Below are positions 34,550-43,454 of a DNA stretch of 64,000 nt, in pieces (position 1 is the stretch's first letter; each line of letters starts with the position of its first letter). The position numbers and the translations under genes are program-made. The stretch is from Rhabdophis nuchalis (lineage: Eukaryota > Chordata > Lepidosauria > Squamata > Natricidae): positions 48,516,605 through 48,580,604 of the forward strand of contig CM077643.1 in assembly GCA_039707465.1 (NCBI GenBank). Direction: 5' to 3'. Below the pieces are notes generated by a model. It searched no databases. It was given only the letters and a program-made list of their open reading frames with translations, and had not been told where the DNA came from.

Positions 34550-35625
34550 GGATAGCAAGAGGTTGGAGTCAGAGTCTTTGGAGAAAACCATTGCCAGTTC
34601 AGGTAGACACAGGTGTAGTATAATCTTTGTGGGTGGGAGCAAATTTATACATGGGGTCTGACTGACATTGTTTTTGAAAAGGTTAAAAATGTAGACTCTG
34701 AATGTGCCAATCCCTACCAACAAATGTCATTTTATGGTGAAGTAGAACTGAAATATGACCGTATCTATTTAGACTGTGCCTGCAATGTTAATATTCCTTG
34801 TATTCTGCAGAGGAATAGCTTTACAGTTTGGTCTGGGAACGGTCAGATTAATGATAATGAGGCATGACAACGTTTTAAGGTTTTTCTGTGCCCCATACTA
34901 TCTTTACAGATAATAAGAGCAACATTTGAAGCACCCCCCTTTTTTATGTTCCCCAAGATAATTGTGAAAGAAAAAAAATCTGTAATCCATTGTTAGAGCA
35001 TTGCTTCAATTTCAGTTGTACTAACTTTTAGGCTTACTGAGAGGTGAAGTGGCAGAGGATATGCTTAGAAGATATGCTTCCTTGTTGGAGGAAGACCCAG
35101 TTTCAGTCTGACTCTGACTGGACACTGGAAAGAGCTCATATTCTGACCTACATAATGGCAAATCAAAAGGCAAAAGAAAACAATTTATCACTTTGCAGAA
35201 TGTGACTTGTTCCCTTTTAGGAAAACACAATCGGTAAGAACTTGGTGTGGAGAATTATTGCAGCGATCTAATGGAGTTAGATACCAATGAAAATAGAATG
35301 ACTTGCTGCTCAGGAATATCCTTGCCATCAGTGTGGCTGGTGTTAGGTAGAACTATGTGAATTTATGTTTTTAATTACAGTTTTTAATCTTTTTAAATTT
35401 AAATTAATTTTCTCCTTTCTAATTTGAGACCAATGAAAATGTTCTATTTCAAGGCCATCCAACTTCTTAATGACTCTGGTTGGCTCTCACTTAACAGAGA
35501 GAAGTAACATATAAGGTATGTTTCCTGAATCCCACAAATTGACACTATTTAACCAATGGGACCTGGAACATGCCCACTTTGCCTGATCTCACCAGATGGG
35601 TAGAAAAAAATAAAGTGGACCTTTA
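34550..35625. other. Unannotated sequence
   Basis: No recognised repeat family or supported exon. Confidence 0.35.
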
Positions 35626-35629
35626 AATA

Positions 35630-35815
35630 GCCAGGTACTAAGGGATTTATAGATGATGATTTGCACCCAGAAGCTGATAACCACTTTAGCAGTGGGCACA
35701 CATCAGCGTACTATGACACCTCCATCACTTCTCATGCTGCTCTATTCTGGAACATCTGTAAGTTCAAGAACAAGCCAGGTAGAACAAAATTGCAGTAATC
35801 CAATCCAATCAAAAT
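35630..35815 (-). mobile_element. L2-type fragment
   Basis: CTGCTCTATTCTGGAACATC and AAATTGCAGTAATCCAATCC correspond to the GCTGCATTCTGGACCAACTG and TTACAATAGTCCAGTC words of the L2 at about 3408 and 3468. So it is the same coding region on the minus strand, heavily mutated. Confidence 0.45.
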
Positions 35816-36500
35816 GATTGGGGCTTCCTTCTGTGAAGTGATCTGGGCTCGATTTGAGTCTGACTTCCAAAGAAGTGGGTAGGGCCCTTTGCAGTACTAG
35901 TTCTCCCACTTCTCATTTGGATCTCTGCCCTCATGTTTAGTGTGGAAGAAAGTTGAATTTCAGCAGTAAGCAAACCTCCTCTGAGGAAATGTTTCCCTTA
36001 TCTCTGAAAGAGGCTGTGATGTACTTCCTGCTGAAGAAGCCTTCGCTTAATTCAACTATTCTGAGTAATTTTTGGCCTATCTCTAAGCTTCCCTTTGTAT
36101 TACAAGAGCCTTGGCAGTTGAGTTTGAGGCCAGGGCAGAGCATGAAAGTTGCATTAGTCACACTTGGAGATGCCTCTTGATTCTCTTTAATCTTTCAGTA
36201 GCTTTTGATATGCTCAGCTTTGGCATTTCTCTGGCCTACCTCCTTGAAAATGGTGTGGGTGTTGTTGTTTTGCAGTGGTTCTTGTTCTTGAGGGGGACAT
36301 CCCAGTTGCTGGATTGGAGAGGAGAAATCTGCCCAGGGACTTGTACTTTGTTAAGTACCTCAGGTATCTTTCTGGTCCTTTCCTAACACCTATATGAAGC
36401 CTCTAGAATAGGTGACTGCTAAGCAAGGTAATCTACTAGCAAAGGATTTAGTGCCATCAGTATACTAATAGTGCCTATACATCTCATCTCTGGGCTAGAT
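35816..36500 (+). mobile_element. Decayed L2-clade LINE, RT region
   Basis: The frame at 35953-36180 keeps FPLSLKEAVMYFLLKKPSLN, equal to LPASLKEAMVRPLLKKPSLD of the intact element, then a mutated NYRPVSNLPF. At 36180-36300 LFNLSVAFDMLSFGISL replaces LDLSAAFDTIDHGILL. There are multiple stops, and the catalytic box is lost. It is head-to-head with the minus-strand scrap at 35630. Confidence 0.65.
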
Positions 36501-36528
36501 TACCACAGCAAAAATGCTAATTCAGTAC

Positions 36529-36795
36529 CAGAGGTGGGATTCCGAAAGTTCTGACAGATTCTGGGGAACCGGTAGTGGAAATTCTGAGTAGTTCAGAGAA
36601 CCAGCAAATAGGCTGGCCCCACCCCCTTCCTCCCAGCTGATCTTTTGTTGCCCTGAATGGAACTGGAAAGTTAATGAGGTGGGGAGGGAATGGGGATTTT
36701 GCAGTATCCTTCCCCTGCCACACCCACAAAGCTACGGCCACAAACCACGCCATGCCAACAGAACCAGTAGTAAAAAATTTTGAATCCCACCACTG
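36529..36795 (-). mobile_element. hAT MITE, GGTGGGATTC family A
   Basis: Ends CAGAGGTGGGATTC and GAATCCCACCACTG are inverted repeats. Flanks TTCAGTAC (36521-36528) and CCCAGTAC (36796-36803) match in six of eight bases. Contains GGATTTTGCAGTATCCTTCC and GAACCGGTAGTGG. Confidence 0.85.
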
Positions 36796-36809
36796 CCCAG
36801 TACTCTTGG

Positions 36810-37730
36810 TCCCAATGAGCAAAACCAAACTCAAGTGTGAATCCCCCCAAAGCAGAGTGGGACTTTGGGTCTATGGATAAACAATTCCAGTGAAATATCA
36901 TTTTTGATGCTGAATGGAATTGCATTTCCATGAACCATTGCTTTAGAAGTTTCCATTGTTTAACAGATGACTTCCTTGAAGTAGTGGCATGTTCCCCACC
37001 TTCCTCCCCTTTCAGGCTCACATGGAAGAAAGCTGCTTTAATGATTAGCAGAGATTATAGTGTATTGTATGTAAACTAACCTTTCGTTTTCAACTAATCT
37101 TCCTCCTCCTGCTTTATTATCTCTACATACACCATGATATTTTACTTCACTGATTTTGAGAAATGTAGTTATACATTAAGGTGGCACCACTACTTGCTGC
37201 TATTACTATTGCTACCACCATTATTACTGTTATTATTAGTAGCATCTTTCCTGCATTTGTTGTCCACCAGTTGTGTCGGGATTGCAATACAAACAGCATG
37301 GTAATTAAGAAAAATCTAGTCCCTTAGGAGACTGGAGAAAATTAGATTTGAAGATGGATATAGTGCATTTGAGTTGTCTACCATCAATCAACTGTCTGCT
37401 CATTTCATTTTCCTCCTTGTTCTACCTCCGAACAATTACTAGTAGTTGCTATTCTTTTGCATCCTGGGTTGTTTTCCTGAGCTATAAAAAAAATGATACC
37501 AAGCTTCCCCTTCTCTGCTCTTCTCATTCTGTCTTTCCAAATTACAACCCAATTAACTAGCCTATTATTAGACCACCCCTGTAATGTAATCTAGTTTTCT
37601 AGAATAGACAGACAACGGTACTAAAAATGAGCTATTTTTTGGAATAGGAGCGTCTCTATAAATGATGGTTTTAAAACGATGGTTTACAAGAAGATAGGTA
37701 TTTTCTGCACCTCTAAATTTTACAAAGCCC
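36810..37730. other. Unannotated sequence
   Basis: No recognised repeat or exon. A loose ATT/CTA simple-sequence patch lies near 37200-37240. Confidence 0.35.
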
Positions 37731-37734
37731 ATGA

Positions 37735-37900
37735 AGACTCTCAGTCATCCAGGTAGAGTTGCCTGGAAGTTGAGCCATGATAACTGGACCTATTTTCTTT
37801 TTTTGGTTTCAAATGTTTTGCTGCTTATCCAAGTAGCTTCTTCAGTCTGCACAAGTTGGCTGAAGAAGCTACTTGGATAAAAGCAATGAAATATTTCAAA
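37735..37900. mobile_element. Inverted pair of PLE-type CTGAAGA hairpins
   Basis: Two copies of a roughly 40-base unit face each other across a 14-base spacer: 37807-37845 (minus) and 37860-37900 (plus). Each reads CTGAAGAAGCTACTTGGAT on its own strand. The minus copy then reads AAGCAGCAAAACATTT, a one-step decay of AAGYAGC-GAAACGTTT. In that copy GCTACTT would pair with AAGCAGC (one G-T). The layout equals the hairpin at the 3' ends of the PLEs at 41749 and 57730, but with a different stem sequence. Confidence 0.5.
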
Positions 37901-38490
37901 CAGAGGTGGTATTCAGGAGGTTCTGACTAGTTCTGGAGAACCGGTAGCGGAAATTTGGAGTACTTCGGAGAACCGGTAAATACCACCTCTGACTGGCCCC
38001 GCCCCCATCTATTCTCTGTCTCTTAAGTCCCAGCTGATAATTTAATTTAATAATAATTTATTAGATTTATAAACCGCCCCCTCTCCCTGAAGGGACTCGG
38101 GGCGGTGTACAGGAAAATTAAAAAACCATCTAAAAACATACAATATATCCAAAGTTAGAAACGAATTAAATTACGCTGTACTAAAATTTAAGAACATTAA
38201 AATTACAACCCAGCCTATGCTAAAATTCCCCTAAAATCTAACATCCATTTACGTGTTTGGCAGATGTTATATTGCAAAAGTCTAAACTATTACGCAAGAC
38301 CAGCTTGCTGGAAAAAATATGTTTTAAGTGAACGGCGAAAGAGGGGAAGGTCCGTGATAGTGCGAAGTTCGGTGGGTTGGGAATGGGAATTTTGCAGTAT
38401 CCTTCCCCTGTCATACCCACCAAGCCATGCCACGCCCACCAAGCCACACCCACAGAACCAGCAGTAAAAAGTTTTTGAATCCCAGCATTG
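37901..38490 (-). mobile_element. hAT MITE family A, split by an L2 fragment
   Basis: An exact 8-bp duplication ATTTCAAA lies at 37893-37900 and 38491-38498. It begins CAGAGGTGGTATTCAGGAGG and ends TTTTTGAATCCCAGCATTG. The element is broken after CCCAGCTGAT (about 38033) and resumes at about 38376 with GGGAATGGGAATTTTGCAGT. Confidence 0.9.
38033..38375 (-). mobile_element. L2-type 3' end inserted in the hAT
   Basis: Plus-strand ATAAACCGCCCCCTCTCCC and GGACTCGGGGCGGTGTACAG are the reversed L2 3' terminus. The coding end appears as AAAATATGTTTTAAGTGAAC and GAAAGAGGGGAAGGTCCG near 38315-38355. A TTTAATTTAATAATAATTTA tail lies at the left. It is later than the hAT insertion. Confidence 0.8.
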
Positions 38491-38499
38491 ATTTCAAAC

Positions 38500-38925
38500 C
38501 CAAAAAAGAAGTCCTATTGCCATGACCTGGCTTCCAGATTACAAACTAAATATTGAACTGAAGCCACCTAACTTTCACTTTCCTAGAATGCCTGTGATGC
38601 TACGTGAAATCTAAAGGTATCGTGATACATTATGACTATATTAAAGGCCATTTTTTAAAAACAAAATTATTTTAAAAATTCATTACATTCTGCTAGGGCG
38701 AGGTGTCAAGGGAGGGACCTGTGGGCATCATATTGCCCGCCCAAATCTGTCTGGTTCTTCTGGATTGGGAAATAAATTACAATACAATCCTGAGTGAGGT
38801 GTGCCTTTTTTTCAGCTGAGGATTTTCATATGAAGAATGGCATTTGTATTTCTATTAATAATGGGACAAGTTTGGGGAAGGATGGGTAAAAAGATTGAAT
38901 AAGACTCTTCCCTTGAGATATAAGA
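38500..38925. other. Unannotated sequence
   Basis: No recognised repeat or exon. Confidence 0.35.
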
Positions 38926-38929
38926 AAGC

Positions 38930-39345
38930 CAAAGACTGGTGATCTTCACAGACCTTTGAATTGTCTACATGCTAGATTGAATTGTTTTGAAGAAGCACAA
39001 CAGAGCATTGACACTTTTGAAGTGTGGTGTTGGAGAGGATTCCTGAGAATACCATTGGAAAGCCAGAAAAATAAACCGATCAATCATCAAACCAACCAAC
39101 TCAAAATTCTCCACTGAGGCATAGATGATCTGTTTCAAGCTATTCTTATTTAGGTACATTATGTGAAAAAGTAGCTTACTGGAAACGACTAAAGAAGAGG
39201 ACGACTAGCAGCAAGATGGATGGACCTATTTACAGTATCGGGTGTCCTTGAAAGACCAGATTAGGGATAAATCATCATGGAGAAAACCTATCAACATTAA
39301 AAGTTGGCAATGACTTTATGGCAGGTAAAAAGTTAGTCAGTAAAA
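38930..39345 (+). mobile_element. BovB (RTE) LINE, C-terminal coding remnant
   Basis: Conceptual reading gives a WCWRGFLRIPWKARKINRSI-like block near 39025-39080 and KRTTSSKMDGP near 39195, the WCWRRxLxIPW...TNRSI...RKRGRxxxRWxD pattern of BovB ORF2. Stops and indels are frequent. Sequence AGATTAGGGATAAATCATCA to GCAATGACTTTATGGCA is the 3' block seen in reverse at 48581. Confidence 0.75.
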
Positions 39346-39370
39346 ATCAGATTGAATGTGTACCCTAAGC

Positions 39371-39497
39371 CAGGGGTCTCCAACCTTGGCAACTTTAAGA
39401 CCTGTGGCTTAAACTCCCAGAATGAAGCTGGCAGCAAAGCTGACTGAGGAATTCTGGGCCTTCACAGGTCTTAAAGTTGCCAAGATTGGAGACCCCT
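39371..39497. mobile_element. Palindromic hAT MITE
   Basis: CAGGGGTCTCCAACCTTGGC on the left pairs with GCCAAGATTGGAGACCCCT on the right. The arms continue through CAACTTTAAGACCTGTG. Flanking duplication is not clear. Confidence 0.7.
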
Positions 39498-39499
39498 AT

Positions 39500-40160
39500 C
39501 CTAGAAGTACTTGGTAATGATCTAATTTATAAGAAGCTGAAATGTCCTAATTTTAAAGGCTGTCTTTATTTTATCTTTAATCATTTTAATTAGGAGAAAA
39601 GATCTTCCCACACAATTTAGTATCAATAGCCACACAAGGCCACGGAAATTATTGATCTGTTTTGGTTGCTGTTTTATGAGAAATAATTAAGGCTTTCTAT
39701 TTAGGAACAGAAACCGTAGCTGAATAGAAAAATATATTGCTTAACAAAAGCAATGACTTGGGTTTTATTCCTGTCGTTTTCATGTTTGTTTGGTTTTTAA
39801 ATGGAAAGAGTGAGAAGCAGAGAAAGTGGGAAAGGTCTTCATCTTAATCTCTACCTTGCAATTTCTGTCTGCCAGGATGGGATGTCCTGGATGTAGGTGA
39901 ATAGTCACAGTGCTCTATTTAGTACATTGCCTCTGAATTTTTGGCAGCAAGAAAGGTAGCAAATAGATAGTAGGATGACTTGTGTAGGCGGTTGCTATAA
40001 TAGAACTGGACAGAACAAGAATATTGACATACCCTTTTTTAATATATTTAGTTTATAATAGTTATTAGCTTTCCCATTGTTAGCTAACACAAATATGTTA
40101 TTAAATAAATAAATATTCCAGATGGGGAAATCTAATAATTAAATTCATGAAATATATATA
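39500..40160. other. Unannotated AT-rich sequence
   Basis: No recognised repeat apart from ATATATATATATA near 40150, and no exon. Confidence 0.35.
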
Positions 40161-40164
40161 TATA

Positions 40165-40400
40165 TATTTCACTTATATATAAAAGTCTCCCTGACTTATT
40201 TATTGATCAGCTCAAAAACGTAACATATGTGTGTGTGTGTGTGTGTGTTAGGTTTTTTGAGCTGATCAATAAATTAAATTAGAAGAGACCAGGATAGATC
40301 TATTTCGAGCTTATTAGCTCTTATCAGCTGGCCATATATGTGTGTGTGTGTGTTAGTTTTATGAGCTGATTGCCACTAGACTACTGGTTCTTATCCTGAT
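40165..40400 (-). mobile_element. Tail-to-tail 3' ends of the tRNA-hammerhead family
   Basis: 40180-40225 (+) reads CCCTGACTTATTTATTGATC then AGCTCAAAAAC; 40243-40277 is its reverse complement. The two meet at a (GT)n at 40229-40247. The minus copy continues into the hammerhead at 40287-40333 and stops at its outer edge (GGCCAT), where the tRNA-like part would begin. A third partial tail TTAGTTTTATGAGCTGATTG follows at 40353. Confidence 0.65.
40287..40333 (-). ncRNA. Hammerhead ribozyme, type I, probably inactive copy
   Basis: Read on the minus strand: stem I GGCCAG, core CTGATAA, stem II GAGCT-AATA-AGCTC, core GAAA, stem III TA with a GATC loop, then C as the cleavage base and stem I partner CTGGTC. 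Stem I forms six pairs including one G-T. The core has A in place of the conserved second G of CTGATGA, which should abolish or strongly reduce cleavage. Confidence 0.7.
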
Positions 40401-40479
40401 CAGCTGAGACACATCGCACAAGCATGTTTTGATCATTATGTCATCTTCTATTCCCCCCTCATCAGTCTCTCGGACAGAT

Positions 40480-41335
40480 CTTAATTCTTCCCTACCCAAT
40501 GGATTTTCTACTATATCAGATTTACACCTCACTCTACCCTCTCTACTTAATCAAAGACGTGCTTATAGAATTTCCCTCCCTGGCCAAAAATGAACCCTCG
40601 TACAACTTTATCTTACCCTATCATTTATTCGAGGCAAGATCTCCTTCGCTTGCGAGAATCTCCCCTCTCGCAGGCATGGCCCTCTAATCTAACAAGGGCC
40701 CATCTCGAAGAAGGACTTATAGTTCCTGAGAGATGGGCGAAGTGCAAACTTAGGGGGGTTTTGTCCAAATTTTTAATTCGGCTTTTAAGGGGTCCCAGGG
40801 TGGGGGGAGGGCCTAATCAGTCAGTTGGGGGTCTGGGCACAGGGCCGACCAGTGAAATTAGGATTAGGATTAAGGATTGGTCTAACGAGGAGGGGGGGGT
40901 CGTTCCTACGGAGGGATTTCCCATCCATACGGTCCTGGGGAGGGGGAGGGGCGGTGGGAGACAGGGTGTCCATCTTAAGTTGGGGGATCATGGCCGCTGG
41001 TTACAAGCGGTCACTTGCCCCAACCCCCTGTGCTCCCTTCGGGGACTAGGCGGTCAAGGTTTACAGAGCCAGGGCCCCAGGCTGATGCTCTGCAACGCCA
41101 GGTCTGTGGTAAATAAAGCCCCCCTCATAAATGACCTAGTGTCAGAGGGGGACCCGGACCTGGTGGGAATTACGGAAACCTGGTTGGGCCCCGAGGGGGG
41201 TTTACCCCTTGTGGAAATGTGCTCACCAGGATATCGTGCATTTCATCAGCCTCGGGCCCTAGGCAGGGGTGGAGGAGTGGCGATTATTATTAAGGAGAGT
41301 CTAGAGCCGAGAGAGATCACTGTACCTCAGATAAT
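40480..41335 (+). mobile_element. L2-clade LINE 5' region with endonuclease start
   Basis: The open frame from 40590 contains, at residues 165-247, RLMLCNARSVVNKAPLIND, PDLVGITETWLGPEGG, SPGYRAFHQPRALGRGG and GVAIIIKESLEP. This is the N-terminal half of an L2 endonuclease (the N of NARS and E of ITETW are the expected catalytic positions). Residues 1-160 are G-rich 5' UTR or N-terminal sequence. It is broken off near 41335. This is the part that the L2 at 2838-5460 has lost. Confidence 0.8.
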
Positions 41336-41765
41336 AATGCAGCTGTGGTCTGGCTTTATTATTAGCCACTTTAAACTCCTCCAATCCATAATGAAGCAAA
41401 CTGGTGCGCACCACGGAGACGTGGCACGACCACAAACACGAAGCCAAACAACAGTAACGCAGCTCACCAGCTCAAATCCCCCTGCAACTCAGACTAACAT
41501 GAGCACAACCAGGCCCCCACCCAAACAGAACACGCCCCCAGCCAATCAGAGCACAGCCAAACTCCCATCCAATCAGAGCACAGCCAAGCCCCCTACCAAT
41601 CAGAACACACCTTCACCCAATCAGAATGCAGCCAAGCTCCCACCCAATCAAGTCACACCCCCACTGGCAGTTAAAAAGAGGAAATGGTTGAGATCTCACA
41701 TTGCTCCTGGAAGCACCAAGCAGGAAGCACCAAGCAGGAAGCACCAGCCTGAAGATGATGAATGA
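40590..41765 (+). pseudogene. 391-codon chimeric frame, L2 endonuclease joined to PLE C-terminus
   Basis: The frame starts in L2 sequence (residues 1-247) and runs without a stop through the breakpoint near 41335 into Penelope-like C-terminal sequence. That part begins near residue 265, for example QTGAHHGDVARPQTRSQTT. A proline/asparagine-rich segment made of repeats follows (residues 310-360, TPPANQSTAKLP type). It ends EDDE at the CTGAAGATGATGAATGA hairpin. The second half is the tail of the PLE protein after GIY-YIG. Promoter, native start and catalytic completeness are lacking, so it is most likely an accident of insertion and not a gene. Confidence 0.6.
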
Positions 41766-41867
41766 GACTTCATCGAAACGTCGTGAAGATACTTCCAATT
41801 CTATGCGGGAGAAAACCCGAACAACCAAAGACCTACATACAAACACCCGCGAAAACCTCAGAAAACA
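41341..41867 (+). mobile_element. Penelope-like element 3' end, family 2
   Basis: Contains the PLE C-terminal proline-rich coding segment. CCAATCAGAGCACAGCC-like units repeat about five times between 41535 and 41660. The CTGARGA hairpin lies at 41749-41782, and CGGGAGAAAACCCGAACAAC lies near the 3' end. An (ATAC)n tail follows. Confidence 0.7.
41749..41782 (+). ncRNA. Hammerhead-like hairpin of PLE family 2
   Basis: CTGAAGA, one T, stem GATGAA, loop TGAGAC, stem TTCATC, GAAA, then CGTC. Cores match the hammerhead strands CTGANGA and GAAA, but there is one extra base between the first core and stem II. The stem differs at most positions from the GGCAAG/CTTGCC stem of family 1 yet is fully paired. 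ACGT after GAA is self-complementary, which would suit a dimeric stem III. Confidence 0.5.
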
Positions 41868-41889
41868 TATACATACATACATACATACA

Positions 41890-41919
<30 letters not shown>
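41868..41919. repeat. (ATAC)n microsatellite
   Basis: About 13 units at the end of the PLE. Confidence 0.95.
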
Positions 41920-41922
<3 letters not shown>

Positions 41923-41924
41923 TG

Positions 41925-42136
41925 TTCCACAACACCCTGTTAGGGCCCCAATTAAGGGAGGAGACATACTTTTCTCCTCCCTTAATTGTTTCCTTTTCTG
42001 CCTTTTGGCTCATCACCAGAGACCATTTAGACAGAAAGCCAAGAGTCTAGATGGTCTCTGGTGATGAGCCGAAAGGCAGAAAAGGAAACAGTATGCCTCC
42101 TCCCTTAATTGGGGCCCTTAACAGGATGTTGTGGAA
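41925..42136. mobile_element. 212-bp palindromic element
   Basis: The left arm TTCCACAACACCCTGTTAGG pairs with AACAGGATGTTGTGGAA at the right. Arms continue through GGGCCCCAATTAAGGGAGG and GGCTCATCACCAGAGACCAT to a centre at about 42031-42042. The left arm has a 17-base extra segment (TTCTCCTCCCTTAATTG near 41971) that repeats part of the arm itself. It is a foldback MITE or similar. No clear target duplication. Confidence 0.7.
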
Positions 42137-42185
42137 AAAATTACCTATACTAAAATACCCCTGTCTCAGCTGATGCAATAGGGAC

Positions 42186-42375
42186 AGCCGGTTTAGCTGA
42201 ATTGCTAGAGGCTCCTGCCTGATATGCAATACAGCCCCGGTTCGAATCCCAGTAAAGGGTATGGCCAGCTGATGAGAGCTAATAAGCTCGAAAAAGATCT
42301 ATACTGGTCTCTCTGATTTATTTATTGATCAGCTCATAAAACTAACACACACATATATATAACACACACATACAC
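42186..42375 (+). mobile_element. Composite repeat: tRNA-like head, hammerhead, short tail
   Basis: 42187-42256 looks like a decayed tRNA. A-box region TAGCTGAATTGCTAGAGG; possible anticodon loop CTGATAT (GAT, isoleucine, in anticodon position); perfect B box GGTTCGAATCC at 42239-42249. Six bases further on begins the hammerhead (42263-42309). Then comes TCTGATTTATTTATTGATC, AGCTCATAAAACTAACACAC and a CA/TA simple repeat. A second copy on the minus strand at 55205-55377 has the same order of parts, so this is a real repeat family, not chance. A Pol III-transcribed, PLE-dependent SINE is the likeliest interpretation. Confidence 0.7.
42263..42309 (+). ncRNA. Hammerhead ribozyme, type I, core intact
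   Basis: Stem I GGCCAG (42263-42268) pairs with CTGGTC (42304-42309), six pairs with one G-T. CTGATGA at 42269-42275. Stem II GAGCT/AGCTC closed by AATA. GAAA at 42290-42293. Stem III is short with loop GATC and one A-A mismatch. The cleavage base would be A303 (position 42303). All invariant core bases are present; the weak stem III is typical of the retroelement-borne type. Confidence 0.8.
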
Positions 42376-42430
42376 ACCACACACACACACACATATATAT
42401 ATATTTATATATATATATATATATATTATA
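42345..42430. repeat. (CA)n/(TA)n simple repeat
   Basis: Mixed CACA and TATA dinucleotide stretch at the tail of the tRNA-hammerhead repeat. Confidence 0.85.
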
Positions 42431-42530
42431 TATTTGCTTTCGTAGATTTTCACGGGTGTAGGTATGCTGGCATTGCTTGCTTCGGGTATTTTCCCGTGTA
42501 TAAGGGAATAAAAGGATATATATATCCTTT
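42431..42530 (-). mobile_element. Penelope-like element 3' terminus fragment
   Basis: On the minus strand: TATACACGGGAAAATACCCG, AGCAATGCCAGCATACC, TACACCCGTGAAAATC. The first part matches CATGGGAAAACACCCGAGGA and the ACCAGCATA that ends the PLE at 57790-57820. The remainder gives the family's true 3' terminus. Confidence 0.55.
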
Positions 42531-42629
42531 TATAAAATGCCCAATTTTAAAATACCTCAAATAACTACTGGAATAAAAACATCTTCACAATCTCAAATCA
42601 AATTATTGTATTGTGGTCATTAACCAATA

Positions 42630-42648
42630 GAAAAAAGAAAGAAAGAAA

Positions 42649-42712
<64 letters not shown>

Positions 42713-42714
42713 AA
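42630..42714. repeat. (AAAG)n microsatellite
   Basis: About 20 GAAA units with two early interruptions. Confidence 0.95.
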
Positions 42715-42719
42715 ATAGT

Positions 42720-43445
42720 TTTCAAATATCCAGGACATCAAGAAATAATTACAGAGGAACAATACATAGAGAAATCAGCTAAAAGACTGCATACTTATTG
42801 GTTAAAACTAACTTAAAATGTAGAATTAGAGAACCCCTGACAAATCTGAGGAAGATACAGTTGATAGTAGTTGGCATAAAAAAAATCACCAGTGGGTAAT
42901 GCTAAGACACAGCCATTCCCTAGTCAAACAAGTTCAATTGCTCTTAATTATTCTTTATCTAATGTATATGCCACCACATAAATCTTGGAAATCTTATATG
43001 CTGTTTTAGGTTTAATAGCAGAAAGTAAGAATTGCTTGTAATGGTGATCATTATATCCTGTTTTACTAGCCATGAGCGGGGCAGGTTTTCACATCTCAAG
43101 TGGAGCTATGAGGTGGAACTAGGTGTAGCCTTGTTCAGAAGGAAGTATCTGTGATGCTATAAGAGTGTCATCCATCACTACCCATTATATTTACATCACC
43201 AGGACAAACAGAAAAGAAAAAAAGCAACGGCCTTCTACATTGTAAGACTGTAGTTGTGTTATTCCCTAAATATGGTACCTTTCTGCCATGTTGCCCAGAA
43301 AATGGTCATTTGTTAACCTCACCTGTGTGAGAACATTGTTAGGTCATGCTGCTCCTCTATATACTTTTTCTCAAAGTCCATCTTTTTCATATGATTTTTA
43401 GCATTCTTCCTATATTTAATCAACGTGGAAGCCAAAGGTAAAGTA
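42720..43445. other. Unannotated sequence
   Basis: No recognised repeat or exon. Confidence 0.35.
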
Positions 43446-43454
43446 TGTGGTAAC

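Noticed and set aside
34165..34723. Minus-strand frames of 125 and 100 codons
   Set aside because: Repetitive RFTNGKVRKN-like translation comes from the TTCGTGAA repeats of the mariner MITE.
41535..41660. CRISPR-like array of CCAATCAGAGCACAGCC repeats
   Set aside because: Irregular unit length, coding within a PLE protein tail, and a vertebrate genome.
42187..42256. Functional tRNA-Ile gene
   Set aside because: The anticodon-like GAT is in place, but the acceptor and T stems do not pair and the anticodon stem has only three pairs. It is a tRNA-derived repeat head.
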